A stretch of 64,000 nt of DNA from positions 26,710,303 to 26,774,302 of the forward strand of contig NC_087069.1 in assembly GCF_963678635.1 (NCBI RefSeq), read 5' to 3'. This DNA comes from Symsagittifera roscoffensis. Taxonomy: Eukaryota > Xenacoelomorpha > Acoela > Convolutidae. A model generated the notes under the pieces. The model was not told the origin of the DNA. It saw only the letters and a list, made by a program, of their open reading frames with translations, and ran no database searches. Shown in pieces: positions 30,547-42,200 of the stretch (within the stretch, counting starts at the first letter, position 1; each line of letters starts with the position of its first letter). Position numbers and translations under genes: made by a program.

Positions 30547-31236
30547 TAAAGTTTAAAGATGGATTACATCTGAGACATGGATGTGAAACAACAAACACCC
30601 CACATACATACCCATGTGGACAACCGTTCACACTGACCCACTCTCTACACTGTCTCAAATGTGGATACACTCACCTAAGACATAATGGAGTTCGCGATAC
30701 CTTTGCGACACTCCTGGACAAAGTATGCCATGATCTTGAAATAGAGCCGAAACTTCAATCACTGGAAGGCGAAAGCTTTCACAACTAAACAACCACTACT
30801 GAAGATGACGCTCGACTTGAAATCAAGGCAAATGGACTCTGGGGAGGCTGATTCAGCCGAACCTTTTTCGATGGAAAATTTTTCAATCCCCATGCTAAAT
30901 CCTGCCCCAAAGCTATATCTGACGCCTACAAATAACATGAGAGTGTCAAAACATTAAAATTCCAACAGAGAATTCTGAATGTGAACTACAGCAGTTATGT
31001 TCCACCAACTTTTGCGTGTACCGGAGGGCTCTACAAAAATTGTCCATGAACTAGCAGAGAAACTAAGCGAAAAACGGAAAGAATCATACTCGGACACAAA
31101 AAGTTTTATAAGAACAAAAATAAGTTTTGCACTTCTGATGAGTGCAATCCTCTGCCTTAGGGGGTGCAAAAGCCCTAAAAATACATCCAACATAGATAAT
31201 TTTTTCTGTGCTATAATCGAGGAGGGTATGTTTTAA
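30546..31236 (+). pseudogene. REL-like tail of element P, copy 3
   Basis: Same as 22547-23243 with a deletion of about 12 bases in the TGGAAPGST region. Shares the TAA and TGA and the thumb deletion with the other two. Confidence 0.7.
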
Positions 31237-31430
31237 TTGACAATTCTCTGGATGCACTAAAATCTACTTGATTTATTCATAAAAATTAGCCGATGTTTTT
31301 TCATAGCAATGGTACGGCGCTATCTAACCGCTTGGTTTAAAATCGACTCAATTTACCCATAAAATGTTGCCAATGTTTTTTTATTGACGATTTTGCCGAT
31401 TTTGTTTTTTTTCTAGATCTTCCATATGAT
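31237..31430 (+). repeat. 3' tail of element P, copy 3
   Basis: Copy of 23244-23450, followed directly by the opposing CR1-like RT piece. Confidence 0.5.
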
Positions 31431-32781
31431 GGGCTCTAAGTATTTTCTCAAATATTTTTCAAACTATTGATGTTAAGCTTACTGGACGATAGTTGTCAAC
31501 TGACGTCTTCAAGTAGCTTCGTTTTGTCCCAAGAATTTTTAAAAAGTTTTGTTAGAAATTGAGTCAGAAAATCTCTCAGTTTAAACAGAAGTAGTTTTGG
31601 GTGCTTTTCGTCGGGCCCTAGAGATTTCGATGTGTTGAGTGAGTCTAGTTGCTCTTTCACCAATTGCTCTGTTATGTCTAAGTCCTTTATTGGATGGGTG
31701 ATATCCAATTCTGGAATCTTCGATTCTTCTGGTACTTCTTGTGTGAAGACTAATAAAATGAACTTTTCTGTCTCACATAGCTCCAGAATTTTTCTGGTTT
31801 CAGTTTCATATCTTTAGCAATTCTCTTTCCTTTGCCTTTTGATCATATCGTGTAGCTGCCTTAACAGCATTTCTTTTTTCTTTATAGTTGTCAAAGTTTA
31901 CTGTTGTTCTGTTACAGCAAAATTTTTTCCAGTATTTTTTTACAGCTCTGAGTGGCTGTCGAGCGGTATTGGTGAACAGTAAGTTGTTTCTACACACTGG
32001 ATTGAGCTTAGTTATTGGTACAAACTTTTTCATGATTTCAGTCAGGATTTCGCGCAAATCCGTCCAAGCCTTTTCAACCTTGTCTTCACTGTGAAAAAAC
32101 AACAAATTTTCTACTTCATCTCTCATTCGGTCGTAGTCTCTTTTAGTGAAGTTGTATCTAATCATGTTCTTACTAATTGTGCGGTACGTGGGTAACTCCA
32201 ATTCCATGAGAACATGGTTGCTCTGTCACAAAGGTGGTTGGAGATTACTGTTTAGGTCGCTTAGACCGGCATCAGTTAAAACTACATCTAGTAGTGATGG
32301 TTTATCTCCGGCAGTCATGCGAGTTGGTTCATCGATGTGTTGGGTTGGAAATGCATCCCTAACTACTTCTAGAAATTGAATTCCTTGCTCTCCTTGTCCT
32401 TGATTTAACTGCAATCATCCTAGTTGATTAATGGAAAGTTTGTGTCGCCCAAGGTTACAGTATAATCCTTCACATCTTTTTCGCATAATTCTTTGATTGA
32501 ATAGCAAAGGCAATTGTTATTCATTTCTAGTAAATTTGGGCTCCTGTAGACAACTGCCAAGCGGATAAATTTCAGATGAATAGCAATGCCACATATCATC
32601 AATTCTTGTAACTCTTTCGGGTTTTGTCTAATGCAGTAGTCTATGTCTTTATTTACAAAATTGAAAATTCCTCGCCCGCAGTCGTTTGAATTCATGTTTA
32701 TTGACTCAATGTTATGTTTGTTAAATTTGTATCAAGCTGGAATCCACTCGGTTTTGGATTTTTTTGGTTTTGCTTCTACGA
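31430..32781 (-). pseudogene. CR1-like ORF2: endonuclease and start of RT, composite unit 3
   Basis: Reading the minus strand: endonuclease 32420-32695 (LAVVYRSPNLL, GDTNFPLIN), 32226-32414 (FLEVVRDAFPTQHIDEPTRMT, SLLDVVLTD), linker 31806-32207 and RT fingers 31496-31708 (SKSLGPDEKHPK). Small frame breaks separate them. The RT palm is missing because the element is joined 3' to the element P tail. Upstream ORF1 follows at 32870-33760. Confidence 0.75.
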
Positions 32782-32869
32782 GAGCTATTACATCTGGTGG
32801 GTTCTTTTTATCTTCAATTAAATTGATCTGTTCCTGATGTTTCGTGTGTGTTAGAGTGTCAATATTTGT

Positions 32870-33755
32870 TTACCAGTAGTTAAACTTTTTAGTCTTGCTT
32901 TCTTCTTGACTTTTAGTATCTGTGTTCCTCAGTTTTTTTGCTTTCGTAACTAGGTTTCGCACTTCTTCTCTTTCTTTCAGACTCCGATCCGGGCTAATTG
33001 TGAGTTTTCTGATTTCGGCAGTGGCTTCTTTCAACTTTGGCAACTTTCGAATTATTTCAATATCGTCTTGTTCAGTATTTAAAGAAAACAGCAAAGACTT
33101 GTTTATATCCTCATCGGTTTTCCGACCGTGTCGGACCGTTTTCACAATTTGCTTACCTTCCATGTCGATACTTGATAATAATTTTCCAACTATTTTCTCA
33201 TCTTCTTTTTTCCTTGATTCACTGTCAGTAGCTGCGCTCTCCTTGGCTTTGTAGATCACAATGTTATTTTTTCTTCAGCTTCTTCTCCCTTTTGTTCTTC
33301 TGTTACTTCTATGATGATCTCTTTCAAAGGTTTCAACTTCCGATTTACATCTTCTTTCCAAACTCCTGTCTGTTCATCAACCTTTCCGTGAGATGGTCTT
33401 GCTATGAATTTATAGAGATCATTCATCATATTTTTCAAGTTATCCATAATTGTGTCGAGATCTGCTCTTAATTTTTTGGTCTCGATTGATCGGTTCAACT
33501 TTCCTGTTCTTCGCTGATAAATTGCTTCATGGATGGACAGCAAGCTGTGCAACACCAGATTACAGTAGTTTGGTACATGTACTGATAGGCTGCGTCAGGC
33601 ATTTTAAGGCGTTTTGCACAGTCCATGACTTTGTCTAGGGGGTTTCCATATATTTCCTTGCAAATTTTACATTCCCAAGTCTCAACCGGATCACTCAATG
33701 ATGCTGTGTTTTTATGGAGAGTTTTGAGGAGCGTTTTCGTTGAGCTTTTTTTCTA
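32870..33755 (-). pseudogene. CR1-like ORF1: degenerate zinc finger, coiled coil and RRM-like region
   Basis: Three minus-strand frames join with one-base shifts: 33495-33755 (WECKICKEIYG, then CCTACC, a degenerate finger without a clear H-C pair), 33256-33555 (KKLRADLDTIMDNLKNMMND, coiled coil, then KLKPLKEIIIEVTEEQK) and 32870-33259 (VKTVRHGRK, IIRKLPKLKEA, LTISPDRSLKEREEVRNLV, typical of the RNA-binding end of CR1-like ORF1). No ATG begins the first frame. The family differs from ORF1 at 2184-3080 but has the same plan. Confidence 0.65.
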
Positions 33756-33759
33756 CTGG

Positions 33760-34010
33760 CTTTGCAGCTCCAAGATAACGAAACCTCAGAAGCTAAAAAG
33801 CAAGAAATAAATGAAGTTTCTTGGAATAAATTCCCTCCTACTTCGCCGCTCCAAGGTAATTCAACATCAGAAGCTACAAAAGCAAGAAAGAAATGAATTC
33901 TCTGAGCCGAGGTAATAAATACAATTCCATTAATTCACTCCGCCGCTCCAAGATAATAAAACCTCAAATTATACAGAGCAAGTTTAAAGAAAAGCGATAG
34001 ATTTTACCTG
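33760..34010 (-). repeat. Imperfect tandem repeats in the 5' leader of the CR1-like element
   Basis: A sequence of the form GCCGCTCCAAGRTAAT...CCTCAGAAGC...AGCAAG recurs at about 33768, 33846 and 33951 with irregular spacing of 78-105. Such 5' UTR repeats often act as promoters in non-LTR elements; that role is inferred. Confidence 0.5.
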
Positions 34011-34163
34011 GGTATTTTACTCCTTCTTCTTCTTTGGTTTCCTCTTTGATTTTCGTTTTCTAGTTTTCGACCTTTTCTTCAAGACTAGTTTACGAAGATT
34101 TCGCTTGTTTCGTAAGACAGTCCGCACGAGTTGTAGTTCCAGTACAGAAGAGGGATGAACTTT

Positions 34164-34616
34164 TTATATCTCGTCTAGTACTAAACTTCCTTTATCCTTT
34201 TTGATATCAAGTGTTTGGGAACGTTGATTATCGTAAGGTTCTCGGTTTTTAACTTTAGTAGTCGGTGAAAAATCCCTGTACTTTCTCCTCGACGGGCGTA
34301 CAAAATTTGCACTGATTCGAGGTTTGAATGGCTCGATGATTTCGAGGAGTTCTACAGCTGTGCACGGTTCTTCGTAGTTGCTATGATGAGCGATGATGGC
34401 ATTACTAATAACGTCGTGCCAGATGACAAGATTGCTTCTATTCCTCAGTGATCCTCGTACAAGCAGCTTTTGCAAAACTTTCAAGGGGTTTCTGTTATTC
34501 GGGTGGAATCCTAGACCACCGTCAGTAAAGTATTTTCCTGCGTGTCGTATTTGAATTGGGTGTTTCGCAACTTTGATTGCTCGATCTAATGATGAAGCTC
34601 CGATAACAATTAGCAT
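34164..34616 (-). CDS. SGNH-like ORF, unit 1
   Basis: 150 codons from an ATG at 34616. Block I-like LIVIGASSLDRAI (S at GASS), a glycine-rich GKYFTDGGLGF, and a block III-like LVIWHDVISNAI. Proteins with the same WHDVxxN core accompany transposable elements in other invertebrates. No DxxH end is seen; the C-terminus is basic (PSRRKYR) and then charged. It lies about 400 bases upstream of CR1-like ORF1 (33755) on the same strand, so it is probably the esterase module of that element. Identical residues in all three units. Confidence 0.6.
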   Translation of the reverse strand: MLIVIGASSLDRAIKVAKHPIQIRHAGKYFTDGGLGFHPNNRNPLKVLQKLLVRGSLRNRSNLVIWHDVISNAIIAHHSNYEEPCTAVELLEIIEPFKPRISANFVRPSRRKYRDFSPTTKVKNREPYDNQRSQTLDIKKDKGSLVLDEI

Positions 34617-34619
34617 GGG

Positions 34620-35395
34620 TTCAGGTATAACTCTTCACCTTTGGACTTTGGACAAATTATCGTATTCGTAAACTAATCAAATGTTCATGCCTCTAGCTCA
34701 ATTTATCTGAAAACACACGGTTTGAACAAAAGGCAAAAAACATCTATCTAACAAGTTTATCACAACAATTAGACAAATTTTTTATCTTTTATCTCATCAT
34801 CCAAAACTTGCAAAGCAAGTTCTCGCTTGTGGTCTTTTAGAGATAAGGCAATAGCGGCTCCTTGTTTTGCTTTTTTTTCAAATCAGTCAACGACGTCCAA
34901 AGCGAAACTTCTGCTTTCCATGTATCGAAGCTGTTGTCGTTCTCCAAAGCTGGTGGGGTTTTGTAGATCAACATGTCTGCTACTTTTGAAAAAGTGACTT
35001 CTATTAAAACACTGTCTTAAGACCCACCAACATATATCAACCTGAACAAGATTATTTCAATAACACCTGACACTTACCCTAGCAATAAAGCATAGTGCAT
35101 TCTGAAGGAGATGGAAAATGACTTCAAGAAAATATAGAAGCAATGGTGGCCTGGAGCAAAAATTGGCAATTTCCAATTTAACCCGACCCAGCCAAAGTTT
35201 AAAATAGTTATAAGTCAATAAGATTTAATTAAATTACGGAACGTTTTAAATCTTGCGTGTGCTAGGTAAATCTTGCACACTAATTTGAGCCACGCTTTGA
35301 AAAATTGTCAGAATGAGGACAACTAAGTGCGTAAGTAAGCGATTAGCGTCCCTCACCTGTCGCTTTTGCCTTGTCTTTCTTTGTTTTATAACTAA
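34620..35395. other. Noncoding middle of unit 1
   Basis: AT-rich stretch with no convincing ORF or RNA; the same sequence occurs in units 2 and 3 (36490-37265, 38360-39135). Confidence 0.4.
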
Positions 35396-35524
35396 ATTAG
35401 GTTTTCCTTTACCTTTTTTTTATCTCTGAAAATTTGCCTTTGTTCCTCCAGATGACTTTAAGGGTGGACAGCTCCAGTTCCGAATCTTAGTGCAGTTGAC
35501 CCAGGTCTAATGCTGCTTTCATAT

Positions 35525-35902
35525 AGAGATAACGGGTTTTGTAACTTGATTTACAAAACAGCCTGTCCCCAGAAGTTTCTGGAAGTTACTTTGTGTGTTT
35601 TCCATCTGACAGAAGATTTTGAGTCGGCGTTGATTTTCTTTCAGGTAGCTGCACAATTCGTGCACGTCGCAAGCTTGATGGTCCACGTCACAAGCTTGAG
35701 TGTTTTTGATGGTCGACCGTTTTTCAGATGTATTTTAGCGTATGGGGCTTAGAATTTTGTCCAAGTTTGCGGTAATATTTGATAAACTTTCTATCCTGGT
35801 TCCATAAGTAATGGTATTTAAGGCACGAACTAGGGAATTTGCCGCTAGAATTTTCTATTTATTCTTAACGCTTGATTTTTTAACAACCATTTTTATTCTG
35901 CC
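35525..35902 (-). pseudogene. Decayed ORF of about 120 codons, unit 1
   Basis: The minus-strand frame starts MVVKKSSVKNK and then stops (TAG); a second stop occurs after DKILSPIR. The middle resembles a coiled-coil segment with a repeated QACDVDH/QACDVHE motif. Unit 3 lacks both of these stops but has a different one. Function unknown. Confidence 0.4.
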
Positions 35903-36034
35903 TCTTAGATGAGCTTTTGATTTTCGTTTTCTAGTTTTCGACCTTTTCTTCAAGACTAGTTTACGAAGATTTCGCTTGTTTCGTAAGACAGTCCGCACGA
36001 GTTGTAGTTCCAGTACAGAAGAGGGATGAACTTT

Positions 36035-36487
36035 TTATATCTCGTCTAGTACTAAACTTCCTTTATCCTTTTTGATATCAAGTGTTTGGGAACGTTGATT
36101 ATCGTAAGGTTCTCGGTTTTTAACTTTAGTAGTCGGTGAAAAATCCCTGTACTTTCTCCTCGACGGGCGTACAAAATTTGCACTGATTCGAGGTTTGAAT
36201 GGCTCGATGATTTCGAGGAGTTCTACAGCTGTGCACGGTTCTTCGTAGTTGCTATGATGAGCGATGATGGCATTACTAATAACGTCGTGCCAGATGACAA
36301 GATTGCTTCTATTCCTCAGTGATCCTCGTACAAGCAGCTTTTGCAAAACTTTCAAGGGGTTTCTGTTATTCGGGTGGAATCCTAGACCACCGTCAGTAAA
36401 GTATTTTCCTGCGTGTCGTATTTGAATTGGGTGTTTCGCAACTTTGATTGCTCGATCTAATGATGAAGCTCCGATAACAATTAGCAT
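36035..36487 (-). CDS. SGNH-like ORF, unit 2
   Basis: Identical to 34164-34616 at the protein level, with an intact ATG and stop. Block I GASS, WHDV block III. Confidence 0.6.
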   Translation of the reverse strand: MLIVIGASSLDRAIKVAKHPIQIRHAGKYFTDGGLGFHPNNRNPLKVLQKLLVRGSLRNRSNLVIWHDVISNAIIAHHSNYEEPCTAVELLEIIEPFKPRISANFVRPSRRKYRDFSPTTKVKNREPYDNQRSQTLDIKKDKGSLVLDEI

Positions 36488-37395
36488 GGGTTCAGGTATA
36501 ACTCTTCACCTTTGGACTTTGGACAAATTATCGTATTCGTAAACTAATCAAATGTTCATGCCTCTAGCTCAATTTATCTGAAAACACACGGTTTGAACAA
36601 AAGGCAAAAAACATCTATCTAACAAGTTTATCACAACAATTAGACAAATTTTTTATCTTTTATCTCATCATCCAAAACTTGCAAAGCAAGTTCTCGCTTG
36701 TGGTCTTTTAGAGATAAGGCAATAGCGGCTCCTTGTTTTGCTTTTTTTTCAAATCAGTCAACGACGTCCAAAGCGAAACTTCTGCTTTCCATGTATCGAA
36801 GCTGTTGTCGTTCTCCAAAGCTGGTGGGGTTTTGTAGATCAACATGTCTGCTACTTTTGAAAAAGTGACTTCTATTAAAACACTGTCTTAAGACCCACCA
36901 ACATATATCAACCTGAACAAGATTATTTCAATAACACCTGACACTTACCCTAGCAATAAAGCATAGTGCATTCTGAAGGAGATGGAAAATGACTTCAAGA
37001 AAATATAGAAGCAATGGTGGCCTGGAGCAAAAATTGGCAATTTCCAATTTAACCCGACCCAGCCAAAGTTTAAAATAGTTATAAGTCAATAAGATTTAAT
37101 TAAATTACGGAACGTTTTAAATCTTGCGTGTGCTAGGTAAATCTTGCACACTAATTTGAGCCACGCTTTGAAAAATTGTCAGAATGAGGACAACTAAGTG
37201 CGTAAGTAAGCGATTAGCGTCCCTCACCTGTCGCTTTTGCCTTGTCTTTCTTTGTTTTATAACTAAATTAGGTTTTCCTTTACCTTTTTTTTATCTCTGA
37301 AAATTTGCCTTTGTTCCTCCAGATGACTTTAAGGGTGGACAGCTCCAGTTCCGAATCTTAGTGCAGTTGACCCAGGTCTAATGCTGCTTTCATAT

Positions 37396-37773
37396 AGAGA
37401 TAACGGGTTTTGTAACTTGATTTACAAAACAGCCTGTCCCCAGAAGTTTCTGGAAGTTACTTTGTGTGTTTTCCATCTGACAGAAGATTTTGAGTCGGCG
37501 TTGATTTTCTTTCAGGTAGCTGCACAATTCGTGCACGTCGCAAGCTTGATGGTCCACGTCACAAGCTTGAGTGTTTTTGATGGTCGACCGTTTTTCAGAT
37601 GTATTTTAGCGTATGGGGCTTAGAATTTTGTCCAAGTTTGCGGTAATATTTGATAAACTTTCTATCCTGGTTCCATAAGTAATGGTATTTAAGGCACGAA
37701 CTAGGGAATTTGCCGCTAGAATTTTCTATTTATTCTTAACGCTTGATTTTTTAACAACCATTTTTATTCTGCC
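37396..37773 (-). pseudogene. Decayed ORF, unit 2
   Basis: Same as 35525-35902, with both the KNK-stop and PIR-stop mutations. Confidence 0.4.
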
Positions 37774-37905
37774 TCTTAGATGAGCTTTTGATTTTCGTTT
37801 TCTAGTTTTCGACCTTTTCTTCAAGACTAGTTTACGAAGATTTCGCTTGTTTCGTAAGACAGTCCGCACGAGTTGTAGTTCCAGTACAGAAGAGGGATGA
37901 ACTTT

Positions 37906-38358
37906 TTATATCTCGTCTAGTACTAAACTTCCTTTATCCTTTTTGATATCAAGTGTTTGGGAACGTTGATTATCGTAAGGTTCTCGGTTTTTAACTTTAG
38001 TAGTCGGTGAAAAATCCCTGTACTTTCTCCTCGACGGGCGTACAAAATTTGCACTGATTCGAGGTTTGAATGGCTCGATGATTTCGAGGAGTTCTACAGC
38101 TGTGCACGGTTCTTCGTAGTTGCTATGATGAGCGATGATGGCATTACTAATAACGTCGTGCCAGATGACAAGATTGCTTCTATTCCTCAGTGATCCTCGT
38201 ACAAGCAGCTTTTGCAAAACTTTCAAGGGGTTTCTGTTATTCGGGTGGAATCCTAGACCACCGTCAGTAAAGTATTTTCCTGCGTGTCGTATTTGAATTG
38301 GGTGTTTCGCAACTTTGATTGCTCGATCTAATGATGAAGCTCCGATAACAATTAGCAT
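37906..38358 (-). CDS. SGNH-like ORF, unit 3
   Basis: Identical protein to units 1 and 2 although the rest of unit 3 has diverged, mostly outside this ORF. This may reflect constraint, gene conversion or chance. Confidence 0.6.
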   Translation of the reverse strand: MLIVIGASSLDRAIKVAKHPIQIRHAGKYFTDGGLGFHPNNRNPLKVLQKLLVRGSLRNRSNLVIWHDVISNAIIAHHSNYEEPCTAVELLEIIEPFKPRISANFVRPSRRKYRDFSPTTKVKNREPYDNQRSQTLDIKKDKGSLVLDEI

Positions 38359-39264
38359 GGGTTCAGGTATAACTCTTCACCTTTGGACTTTGGACAAATT
38401 ATCGTATTCGTAAGCTAATCAAATGTTCATGCCTCTAGCTCAATTCATCTGAAAACACACGGTTTGAACAAAAGGCAAAAACATCTATTTAACAAGTTTA
38501 TCACAACAATTAGACAAATTTTTTATCTTTTATCTCATCATCCAAAACTTGCATAGCAAGTTCTCGTTTGTGGTCTTTTAGAGATAAGGCAATAGCGGCT
38601 CCTTGTTTTGCTTTTTTTCAAATCAGTCAACGACGTCCAAAGCGAAACTTCTGCTTTCCATGTATCGAAGCTGTTGTCGTTCTCCGAAGCTGGTGGGGTT
38701 TTGTAGATCAACATGTCTGCTACTTTTGAAAAAGTGACTTCTATTAAAACACTGTCTTAAGACCCACCAACATATATCAACCTGAACAAGATTATTTCAA
38801 TAACACCTGACACTTACCCTAGCAATAAAGCATAGTGCATTCTGAAGGAGATGGAAAATGACTTCAAGATAATATAGAAGCAATGGTGGCCTGGAGCAAA
38901 AATTGGCAATTTCCAATTTAACCCGACCCAGCCAAAGTTTAAAATAGTTATAAGTCAATAAGATTTAATTAAATTACGGAACGTTTTAAATCTTGCGTGT
39001 GCTAGGTAAATCTTGCACACTAATTTGAGCCACGCTTTGAAAAATTGTCAGAATGAGGACAACTAAGTGCGTAAGTAAGCGATTAGCGTCCCTCACCTGT
39101 CGCTTTTGCCTTGTCTTTCTTTGTTTTATAACTAAATTAGGTTTTCCTTTACCTTTTTTTTATCTCTGAAAATTTGCCTTTGTTCCTCCAGATGACTTTA
39201 AGGGTGGACAGCTCCAGTTCCGAATCTTAGTGCAGTTGACCCAGGTCTAATGCTGCTTTCATAT

Positions 39265-39642
39265 AGAGATAACGGGTTTTGTAACTTGATTTACAAAACA
39301 GCCTGTCCCCAGAAGTTTCTGGAAGTTACTTTGTGTGTTTTCCATCTGACAGAAGATTTTGAGTCGGCGTTGATTTTCTTTCAGGTAGCTGCACAATTCG
39401 TCCACGTCGCAAGCTTGATGGTCCACGTCGCAAGCTTGAGTGTTTTTGATGGTCGACCGTTTTTCAGATGTATTTTGGCGTATGGGGCCTAGAATTTTGT
39501 CCAAGTTTGCGGTAATATTTGATAAACTTTCTATCCTGGTTCCTTACGTAATGGTATTTAAGGCACGAACTAGGGAATTTGCCGCTAGAATTTTCGATTT
39601 ATTCTTAACGCTTGATTTTTTAACAACCATTTTTATTCTGCC
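39265..39642 (-). pseudogene. Decayed ORF, unit 3 (different stop)
   Basis: Here the KNK-stop is AAATCG (open) and the PIR-stop is CAA (open), but TAT is TAA after NTIT. The frame 39259-39504 is therefore 81 codons long, and the 5' part is open to the single stop. Comparison with units 1 and 2 shows the ancestral frame was about 120 codons. Confidence 0.45.
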
Positions 39643-39659
39643 TCTTAGATGAGCTTTTG

Positions 39660-40010
39660 GTAATTTTTAATTGTTTTTCGAATTTGTTTAGGATAATTAG
39701 GTCAAAAAAAATGAATAAAAACACCTATTTTTTCGCTATAAAAGCATCATCAAGTTTGTACAACTAGAAGTCAAAGTAACAACAAATAAAAGAAATTTTA
39801 CAATCAAAATAATTATCCTTTAAATTTTTGAGTGTCTTTGATCATTACATAAATGTTAAAGCGATTTTTCACAAATTTCTCCATTACAAGTCGATTTTCG
39901 AATTTTTTCTCGAGTTTCTCAGTTTTTCAAAACCAGTTCTATGATCGAAGTAATTTAACAATTTTGTATATTTTCATTCAAAAAATGAAGATCGAATTGA
40001 GCTGACAAGC
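39660..40010. other. No recognised feature
   Basis: AT-rich, T-run-rich DNA with no ORF or repeat that I can support. Homology to an RT begins near 40010. Confidence 0.5.
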
Positions 40011-40790
40011 GTTTTCAGGTCTCAGATGCAAAGCTAAATTAACGCACAAAGACAAACCCGAAATTAAGCTGTCCAAATACCGATTGGGGTCGGACATATC
40101 AGCCCCAACAAACAAAGTGGCTAACTCCGAAAAGGACCTAGGTGGGATCTTCGATTACGATCTCAAACTGGATAGTCATATCAATGAGAAGATAAAGAAA
40201 ACTAATCGTCTCCTCGAACTCATTCGTAGGATATTCAAACATCAGGATGCAAGTATAATGCGAGTGCTGTTCAGCTCACTTGTAAGAGCCTCATTTGGTG
40301 TATGCTTCTTCAGTCTGGAACCCCTCAATATGTAGAGCTCTCAACCATGATATAGAATGTTCAGAGGCGAGCAACCAAGTTGCTTGAAAATTTTAGAAAT
40401 GAGCCATATCATGAAATATTACGTAATCTAGACCTTCCCCCGTCAGCGTTTAGGAGGCTAAGAAGAGGCATGATCGAGGTGTTAAAGATTCTGCATCCAA
40501 CATCAGGATACTACAATTGGGTCTCCAACTCGTTGTTCAGCAAAATTCACTTGGTTAATGTCACTCCGCACTTCGTCTATCACTTGTTCAGCAATAAATA
40601 CGCGGACATCTAGCAAAGCTCACGAATTAGAAGTTCCATGTGATTTGTCTCAACGAATAGTTAACGCAGGTAAAGAACTTCTTCAAACTAATTTGATAGC
40701 ATACAAGGTCAACGCCTTTAAAGCATGCCTAGACTCTCACTGGTCACAGCATCCATTAAAGTTCAATATTGATTCTAGATCCTAAAGTTT
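40010..40790 (+). pseudogene. C-terminal relic of a CR1-like reverse transcriptase
   Basis: Frame 40084-40335 reads KDLGGIFDYDLKLDSHINEKIKK, LLELIRRIFKHQD, VRASFGVCF, typical of the region after RT motif E in CR1-like elements. After frameshifts come QRRATKLLENF-like text (frame 40380-40613: NEPYHEILRNLDLPPSAFRRLRRGMIEVLKIL) and 40558-40785 with DLSQRIVNAGKELL and FKACLDSHW. This is the usual C-terminus order (HI..K, RRATKL, LPSL..RR.R, FK..LD). No palm is present upstream. Confidence 0.65.
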
Positions 40791-42200
40791 CATGCTAGGA
40801 GTGGATTCCCATACCACGGAAGTTCGGTATCTGTTTGCGTGGGAATTAAGGCATCAAGTATGAACATTACCACACGCAGGAAGAGGTTATGCCAATCGAT
40901 AAACATTTATTACAGAAAACTGATTCACGAAAGGCATAGATAGGAAATTGTCAACCTAATGAGCTGTGAAGAGAGGACTAGATGCTCACAAAAACTACCT
41001 ACGTTGACCTAAGATATTCTTTTCATATCACCCAGTCTAGGTTGCGAAATATTATAGAGGTAGGAAGGGAAATAAAGCCTCGTAATTTTCAGAAGGCCAC
41101 AATTAGTTCACTTTCTGATCTGAACAACATTTTGGTTCCCCTAAAAAGTGAACAGAAGCTCAAAAGTATCAGAGAAACTGAGGTTACATCCAGGAGTCAG
41201 TTCATCGCATACTCCATCAAACTTTTAACCTGATGATTTAGAACCAAATTTTATGTGAAATACTGTGAAAAAAGAACATTGGTACATTTATGAGGTCTCA
41301 TCACTTAAATTATTTTAATCTTGAAATCCTGATGATGCCCAATATTGAGAAAAAAATGAAACTTAATTTTGAAACCAAAGGAATTTTCTAAATATGGAAG
41401 TGATTATGATAAAAAGGAAATTAAATTATCTGGTTGGTTTAAATTTAAACTCGATACGGGTTACATTTGTTCAATCAGAAAACTATACAAATGGTCTCCT
41501 TCAAAAATCCCCTTATTTTTCTCTTTCTGACTTTGTCCATCACTACACTTTGCTCAATGAAACATGCTATCAACAGGACTTCAGGCGTCCCATCAAAATA
41601 AAAAAAAAACAAGACTGCGATTAATAGTAGTGGTAGAATATATCACAACTGTTGTTCTGAAACAATTATGATTGGAGAACTAAATTCATTTCAGTCCAAA
41701 ATCTCACTGCCAACTCGCTGCCTATTTTTTCTTTGGCCTATGTTGGGCTGTTTCTGTTCGTCTTTTTCCAGGCTAAGGAACATCGCTACTTTTACCAGCC
41801 TCAACACGAGAGGTCTGACAGCACAGTTCTGAGGGAGTAAAAGGGATGGATTTCTGGGGCAGTTAAAAAATAAGCAACTAAAGTGGGATGACAATTGAGA
41901 GTTAGGGTAAAGTGGAGAAAATATGTTGTCTACGCGGGCGAGGTAAGTGTTAAAAAACCGACTGTAACCAGACCGGCGTTGGAAAAGCTTACAGCGAGTG
42001 TTTCTGCGATGGGACTACTCAGAGAGGGAGATTCTTAGAGGCGCAATCCAAATGAGTTCAGATGAGGGGGTTTCTACTAGAAACTTGGTTAGGAGGATTG
42101 TAGGGCTTTTGATTAAGTGGGACTTGAGGTAGTTGAAAACAATTATAAAAAATAATTCTGAGTCGTTTAGATTTAGTAACGGACTTTGGTCGTTTTGAAA
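40791..42200. other. No recognised feature
   Basis: Two short plus-strand frames (40982-41233 and 41394-41624) show no motif that I recognise. The rest is AT-rich. The first may be the downstream tail of the RT relic. Confidence 0.4.

Larger units (their letters stand above)
27247..32781. repeat. Composite repeat unit 3
   Basis: Same order with a seven-unit RT array and the longest CR1 part. It ends at AGCT (32782), where the CR1 element continues uninterrupted into its own 5' region, so unit 3 contains the parental element P / CR1 junction. Confidence 0.8.
34048..35918. repeat. 1.87-kb tandem repeat, unit 1
   Basis: First of three direct copies (units start at 34048, 35919 and 37790, with GATTTTCGTTTTCTAG). 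Units 1 and 2 are almost identical. TTTG is shared at the junctions. Each holds an SGNH-like ORF on the minus strand and a shorter decayed ORF near its right end. Confidence 0.9.
35919..37789. repeat. 1.87-kb tandem repeat, unit 2
   Basis: Second unit, offset 1871 from unit 1 and practically identical. Confidence 0.9.
37790..39658. repeat. 1.87-kb tandem repeat, unit 3
   Basis: Third unit, 2 bases shorter, with more differences than units 1 and 2 have from each other (for example at 38411, 38491 and 39540). It ends at 39658, where unrelated AT-rich sequence begins. Confidence 0.9.

Noticed and set aside
35510-35752. 80-codon plus-strand ORF in each 1.87-kb unit
   Set aside because: It is antisense to the decayed minus-strand ORF, whose comparison among units looks more coding-like.
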